Source of the DNA: Taiwanofungus camphoratus
Lineage: Eukaryota > Basidiomycota > Agaricomycetes > Polyporales > Taiwanofungaceae
Assembly: GCA_003999685.1 (NCBI GenBank)
Contig: CP021227.1
Span: 496,001 to 560,000, forward strand
DNA length: 64,000 nucleotides
Reading direction: 5' to 3'
Position numbers and translations under genes: made by a program. The notes below the pieces were generated by a model, which saw only the letters and a list, made by a program, of their open reading frames with translations, was not told the origin of the DNA and did not search any database. This document shows, one piece after another, positions 59,180 to 64,000 of the stretch (position 1 is the stretch's first letter; every line of letters begins with the position of its first letter).

Positions 59180-59852
59180 GTAGACAGGCCTCTTCAAGAA
59201 TATTGGTCTTCAGGAGCTTCTTAACGTTCCTGTCGATTGGGAATTCATCGGTAAGTGATGCCCCCTTCCCACTTTCGTATATCAACGCGTGCCAACTGCT
59301 TGGTATCTCAGACTATGTTATCGACTGTGTTGGTGAGGCAGTAGCCTACGATCTGATCGCAAAAGACCTCGAGCCGCACGGCTTCTTTGCAGATTTCGTG
59401 AAGAACGTCATTGTGAAGTCCAACATGCCTATGTCGGTACTATTAGTCGCACTATCGCTTGGAAACCATTGTAAACTCTCTGGAATGGACCTATGAGCGC
59501 ATGTTTCTCGGTGCTATTATTGATGCAAGCAAAGTACAATGCATTTTCTATACCCTATGCTTTACTGAATTTGATGTTGCTTGACTAGTACACACAAGAC
59601 TTTTCGTTCACGTCCAAAGACTGGGCCGCTTGCACAGGCATATTGACCTCACACAATATCAATACAGTGGAGCGAAAGTCCCTATTGCTCCTCGACCATA
59701 GCCTTAGGGAGGCTGACTTGCTTGAGCACTACGACGCCATCATGTTTCGCTGTGGTTACCTTTCAGGGTATCAGACTTGTTCCCACTTGCAGGGCTTGGG
59801 CTCAGACAATGTCAGACGTATTGAGACCAGTGTTGTTAGGGTCAAGGCTTGA
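59180..59852 (+). pseudogene. Pcl/PHO80-type cyclin, broken or partial
   Basis: Pieces of a cyclin domain lie in order. NVPVDWEFI is followed by a good intron (ATCG|gtaagt…ctcag|ACTATG). Then come DYVIDCVGEAVAYDL and FADFVKNVIVKSNMPMSVLLVAL. After one frame change near 59452-59454 come YRLETIVNSLEW and RMFLGAIIDASK. A second good intron (AAA|gtacaa…tag|TACACA) leads to YTQDFSFTSKDWAACTG and NINTVERKSLLLLDHSLREADLLEHYDAI. This matches fungal cyclins that partner Pho85-type kinases. The frame change falls within a helix with no plausible intron, so the copy is probably dead. The N-terminus was not found. MITE copy 4 begins 17 bp after the frame's end. Confidence 0.65.
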
Positions 59853-59868
59853 CCCCTTGACCTTGACC

Positions 59869-60103
59869 CTCTGTAAAAAAGGATAGTCAACCATAGTCCC
59901 CAAATTGCGCCAGGTGACTATTATGGTGACTGAATCAGGGAGCATAGTCACGCATTAGTTGCTTGAATCGACTACACCTTAACTGATGCATGACTATTTT
60001 CTCCAAATTTGGGCAGCGGCATTCAAGAAAAATGACTAGCTAGTCCATTGGCACAATTTGGGGACTAGGTTTGTGACTAGGTTGACTATCCTTTTTTACA
60101 GAG
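59869..60103. repeat. MITE copy 4 (CTCTGTAAAA family, subfamily A)
   Basis: A 235-bp element from CTCTGTAAAAAAGGATAGTC to GACTATCCTTTTTTACAGAG. Inner inverted repeats extend the ends: TAGTCCCCAAATTGCGCCA against TGGCACAATTTGGGGACTA. Both flanks are CTTGACC (59862-59868 and 60104-60110), a perfect 7-bp target duplication, though CTTGACC is also repeated just to the left. Confidence 0.88.
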
Positions 60104-60311
60104 CTTGACCGCACTAACGCTTGATTGTCATGTGACCTCTAACTACCATTTACAGTATACTGTCGAGCTCCAAGTTTTCCATTACGTAAACGTACCAACT
60201 CTCGGAACCAGCCGTTCGGAGCTCAATTTTCAAGTAATTTGTCACGAGACTACGACTCGATGGTGCCCAGCCATCACATGAGAATCACGCATTGGCTTTC
60301 GTTGACCTTGA

Positions 60312-60808
60312 CCGAGGTCAGGGGTCGGCTATCGTTTGGAGCGTCTGCGTTCGCATAGAGTCCAGCGTCTACCTTTTGCGGCGATACGTCTCCTTCATCT
60401 TGCCTGTCAGGTGTCAGCACGAATTGAAACCCCGGGCACATGTTCACTTCCGCTACACAATCTACCTGAGACGGACATCAAACTCGCGAGTCGATTAAAG
60501 GAACGTAATTCATTGGATACATACAAATGGTCGATATAACTCCTTCTCAAGAAGCCGAGGCTTTTCAAGCTCCCGTAATCCACTAAAAGCACTACTGAAG
60601 TCAGGGGGACGAGATGCATACTCCGGCAGTGGGGGGACGAAATTGGCCATAAAGTCAGCATGCGACACCTCCAAAAAACTTCCATGGCTTCCAAAAGTTG
60701 CTCCCGTACTTCGTGTATACGTGATTCAGTAACGGCACAGAATCTGGCAGTGCCTGCTGTCTTCTTTCTGAACGACGAGGCTGTAAAAACAGTTGGTAGC
60801 GAGACCAT
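60312..60808 (-). pseudogene. FunK1 5' fragment, copy D
   Basis: The minus strand from ATG 60808 reads MVSLPTVFTASSFRKKTAGT…, clearly FunK1 exon 1, then after a 4-base deletion near 60680 continues one frame over as SHADFMANFVPPLPEY and FSGLRELEKPRLLEKELYRPF. The intron and the start of exon 2 follow (MCPGFQFVLTPD, QKVDAGLYANADAPNDSRP), then all similarity stops near 60312. It is closest to copy B (NDSRP, GLRELE). It is a truncated, inverted, frameshifted duplicate; no kinase core remains. Its upstream side keeps ACGTGACC at 60892-60899 in minus orientation. Confidence 0.85.
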
Positions 60809-61586
60809 GTGAATGGCACCATTTGTCTGGCCACAAACGCGTTGCTTATTTAGGCCGTGGCCTTGCCTTACGCGCGCAGAGATTTCGTCGCGGTCACGTG
60901 TATTCACGGGACCCGGGTCACTTGGACAGCTCTGGCCCCCGCTCTGAATCTAGTTTTCAGCATTGTTTGTCAGTGAACGCATGCATCGATGTGCTCGCTT
61001 CATGAGCGCTGCAGCGCACATACGGGACGATCACGCCTGAGCAGCGTGTGATATATTATATGCCATATTGCTGTGGTTCACATACTTCCTGGCGTTGTAC
61101 AACTGTGGGATGACATTCCATTTGATCGAGACAAACCTTATCCTACTTAGCGCAGGCAGAGTCTGAACTCGCTAGGGAGATGAGATTCTGATCCTATTGA
61201 AAGCATGGTAATGCTGCGTCGGAGGCGGAGATACTACTTCGACATCGTATGTGAAATACCGCTACATTTCAGACAATAATTACTGTCCCAACGTTTTTTT
61301 CTGGGGCAAAAGGTGAGGTTTGCATGTCCGGCATATCGAGCTGTTTTTTCTAGGTTGTAGTCCACGCCGCCTTAGACCGCTCGAATTGCCGGTGTCTGAC
61401 TCGTAAAAATCAATGTCTAGTCAGAGGTAACAACTTCTCATTAACCTCTCGATCGCGGATATACACGAGTTTCGAGATGAGATACTAGATACGGCATACT
61501 CAGGGAGAATTGAATTGCATAGGACACTGGTATAGTATACAACAATGACAGAAGAATGAGGCAGAAGAGAAGGTTGATGGGTAGAA
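60809..61586. other. Intergenic between two minus-strand FunK1 copies
   Basis: Holds the remnant promoter side of copy D and the 3' flank of copy C. No gene recognised. Confidence 0.45.
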
Positions 61587-64000
61587 TCACATCCAGAACT
61601 GTCTTTCCTCTCTCTCGTCTTCATGCCTACTTGTGCTACCCTCTCCGGCGCTCCTATCAAGAACATCTCTAGGTGGATTTGAAGGCAACGCGCTGCTCGG
61701 ACTGATGGCCGCTATACTGGACGACTCATGCCGTCGATTGCGAGCCTTGGCAGCTAGAGGATCGCTGGAAAGCGAAGGCCTTTGACGTTTGCTGCTCGGA
61801 AGAGATGAGTCTTCCAATGCACAACTATCCCGTTTCGAGCTCGTTCCTTTGAATCTGGTCTTCTCATAGCTGTAATCGGTCGGCAGCTGATCATCCACCT
61901 TATCTTTCGCTGGCCACTCCTTGCTCAAGGCCGAAGCCATTTCCTTATACATTAGGTGACCCGATTGCAAACAAGTGGCTGTAGAACGATGCCAGGAGAG
62001 GGTCTCCTGTTCGTGTACATCCAGATTGCGCCCACCATCTGCGTTATGACCATTATCCGCTCCCGCCCAATCAAGAGAGAATTTTCTGAGCTTCGGACCC
62101 TTGACTGGCTCGCGATTTTGCTTCTCCGGAACTTGAAATTTTACGTCGAACGACGGAGACTTCACTCTACCATCCGCTATCAGCACGGCATAGTATGCCC
62201 GGAACCACTGCAGAAGAATCTTGAGGATATTGTTCAAGGGATGTTCATCACCATCATCGTCATCCTTAAAGACCAGCTTTTCACATTTCCTGCCCGACGT
62301 GACTTCTCCATAACGCACGGCAGTCCACTTCCTTTCTCCACATGTGTATCGGCCATCCTGCAGGGCTGCCGCGTCAAAAAATTCATGCATGAACTCGCCT
62401 ACATCGGTGCAGTTGTGACGCAAGAATCTAACTCCATTGTAGAGCAGCACATGGAAAAACGATTCCAGTTCGTCCTGAATCTCGGCCGCCTTCCACGGAT
62501 TTTCTAGCAGCATTGCGGACGTGAATTGCCATGTTCCCTATCGACAGTTGTGTCAACAGTGTTCAACAAATCAAGCCGAAATTAATGCTTACAGTGCGGT
62601 CAGGTTGTCTTTGTCCATCTTCGTCACCTTCAAGACTTATCGCCAGTGGCTTTGAAAGCTCCCAGTCATTCAGGAGGCCTTGGTATACTATCGTCTGCTG
62701 CAGACCATCATCACTCAATTCCACCCTTTCCAGAATCAACAGGTTTCCAGCACTAATGTCCCGATGCAAGATCTGTGCCTTCTCTACAGCTTCCCCATGA
62801 GCTGAAAAGAACAGATTAATACGCAAGTCAATCAAAGGCACGCAACTCGAATTACCTTGAAGGCAATCGCACATGATCCTGACTAGCTCACTGCCTGTTC
62901 TGAAGTCGCTCAGCGGACGGCCGACTTCGGCAGTGACAAGGCGGTAGTGGGTATGTCTCTTTAGCGGGTTTCGACGGTGGACCGGGCTAGAAACGGCCTC
63001 TGTCGTGGCGACAGCGGGTTGCAAGATTCCTGGAGGAGAACTGGACACAATAGGCAGATCTATGGACGTCCACAGGTCTTGCACAACCGTAGATTGGTCA
63101 CCGATGTCGCCGTGACAAACCAGGGTCGGAACGTAATTGATCTTCTTCTCATTGAGAATTCGGACCACTTTCCCCTCTTTGTCAATGCCAGGAAGGTTGA
63201 CTCGCCATGCATCTTTGAGGAACACGAATCTCTTTGTCTCGAGATCGATGGCGACGTATCCACGAGTTCCACGACCTGCAACTCCCGGTGCAAAAAAGTG
63301 AGGCTTGCCGACCAAAAAATAGCGGGATCGTTTCACAGTTTCGTTCGACGCAGATGGTTGGGATAAATGCTCTTGCACATCCTCTTCGATTGACAGCTTC
63401 CACCGTGTCCATTCTCCATCGAGGGAAGTTTTGAAGTACTCTCTTACATAATCGGATGCTTCCAGTTGGATGGTTGCCATGCGATTCATCAGCTCATACT
63501 CTTCTGTTCCTTCCGCCACGATTGAAGCCGTAGGATCGTATCCTTGCTCTTCAGGAGAAAGTTGGCTGAAGCGCCACAAAAACCGGCCAAGCAGCTCTGG
63601 GTGGAGTCGATAGTCGAATTTCTCTGTGACAGCGGCGCCAGATCTATCCCAGAAGAGAATACGAGCGTGGTCGCGAAGGATTAATATAGTGAAAAGAAAT
63701 TTCCTATGCTGATGAGCAAAAACCTTAGCGGCATAAGAAATAATCTGGCCGCGGTTCTTTTGTCGTTGCTCAGAAGTAGCTTCAAATTCTGGTCCGCTGT
63801 CGCTGAAAGGATCCTGCAATTCCCTTTCCTTCTTCCATTCGACCCACATTCTTTGTTTGGCCCAATGTGGTCTGCCGTCAGTCGGAGCATCTGCTTCAGC
63901 ATAAAGCCCGGCGTCCACTTTTTGTCTTGATGAGTCTCCTTCGTCAGGCTTGTGGGGTGTCAAAACAAACTTAAATCCTGGGCACATATTTGAATCCGTT
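61587..64000 (-). CDS. FunK1 fungal-type protein kinase, copy C (5' end outside window)
   Basis: Minus strand. Exon 2 enters from the right edge and ends at 62856; exon 3 is 62801-62593 and exon 4 is 62537-61587. Exon 1 is beyond 64000. Seen: MCPGFKFVLTPHKPDEGD, GRGTRGYVAIDLETKRFV, HYRLVTAEVGRPLSDFRTG, catalytic loop HRDISAGN, NDWELSKP, RQPDRT|GTWQFTSAMLL, DELESFFHVLLYNG. The C-terminal tail is longer than in A and B and ends DEREERQFWM, with a Ser/Arg-rich stretch before it. Intron positions match A and B. No lesions in the visible part. It faces copy B in inverted orientation. Confidence 0.9.

Noticed and set aside
1-64000. CRISPR array, biosynthetic cluster, retroelement or large mobile element
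   Set aside because: No regular repeat-spacer array, no synthase genes, no reverse transcriptase or integrase motifs were found on either strand.

Overview
The window is nuclear DNA of a filamentous basidiomycete, most likely an Agaricomycete and possibly Polyporales. Genes are split by many 45-60 nt GT-AG introns. The families present include FunK1 fungal-type kinases, a DUF7918 protein, a Crh-type GH16, a fungal GH5 and a hydroxyquinol/catechol intradiol dioxygenase. The species was not identified.

Left part (1-13 kb), accessory: the first codons of a minus-strand gene at the left edge; a short inverted-repeat element (MITE); a complete FunK1 kinase (2470-5017); a recently broken GH5 gene (6153-7852, minus); a DUF7918 gene (9509-10757); a second MITE; a tRNA-Val(CAC) with a short intron; and a CpG-depleted, AT-rich block.

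Middle (14-51 kb), mostly housekeeping and metabolism: alpha/beta hydrolase (13970-15993); a second CpG-depleted block holding a tRNA-like relic; CAB2 phosphopantothenate-cysteine ligase (minus); epoxide hydrolase-like protein; intradiol ring-cleavage dioxygenase; a double MITE; EXO1 nuclease; a C2H2 zinc-finger protein; PIG-P (minus) divergent from 5-formyltetrahydrofolate cyclo-ligase; a RAD51C-like protein with degenerate ATP motifs (minus) divergent from a three-RRM protein; a giant scaffold protein of about 2,300 residues, tentatively UNC80-like; a Crh-type GH16 wall transglycosylase with a GPI signal (minus); and a zinc alcohol dehydrogenase (minus).

Right part (51-64 kb), accessory again: a 338-bp foldback element; a decayed kinase of a second fungal type; a second complete FunK1 (55575-58164); a broken Pcl/PHO80-type cyclin; a MITE with clear 7-bp target duplications; a truncated inverted FunK1 fragment; and a third FunK1 on the minus strand that runs off the right edge. 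The FunK1 copies share every intron position, and the two complete + strand copies share an upstream block at the same distance from the ATG. The accessory ends look like a kinase family growing by local and inverted duplication, while the middle is conserved core genome. No whole autonomous transposon, retroelement, CRISPR array or biosynthetic cluster was seen.
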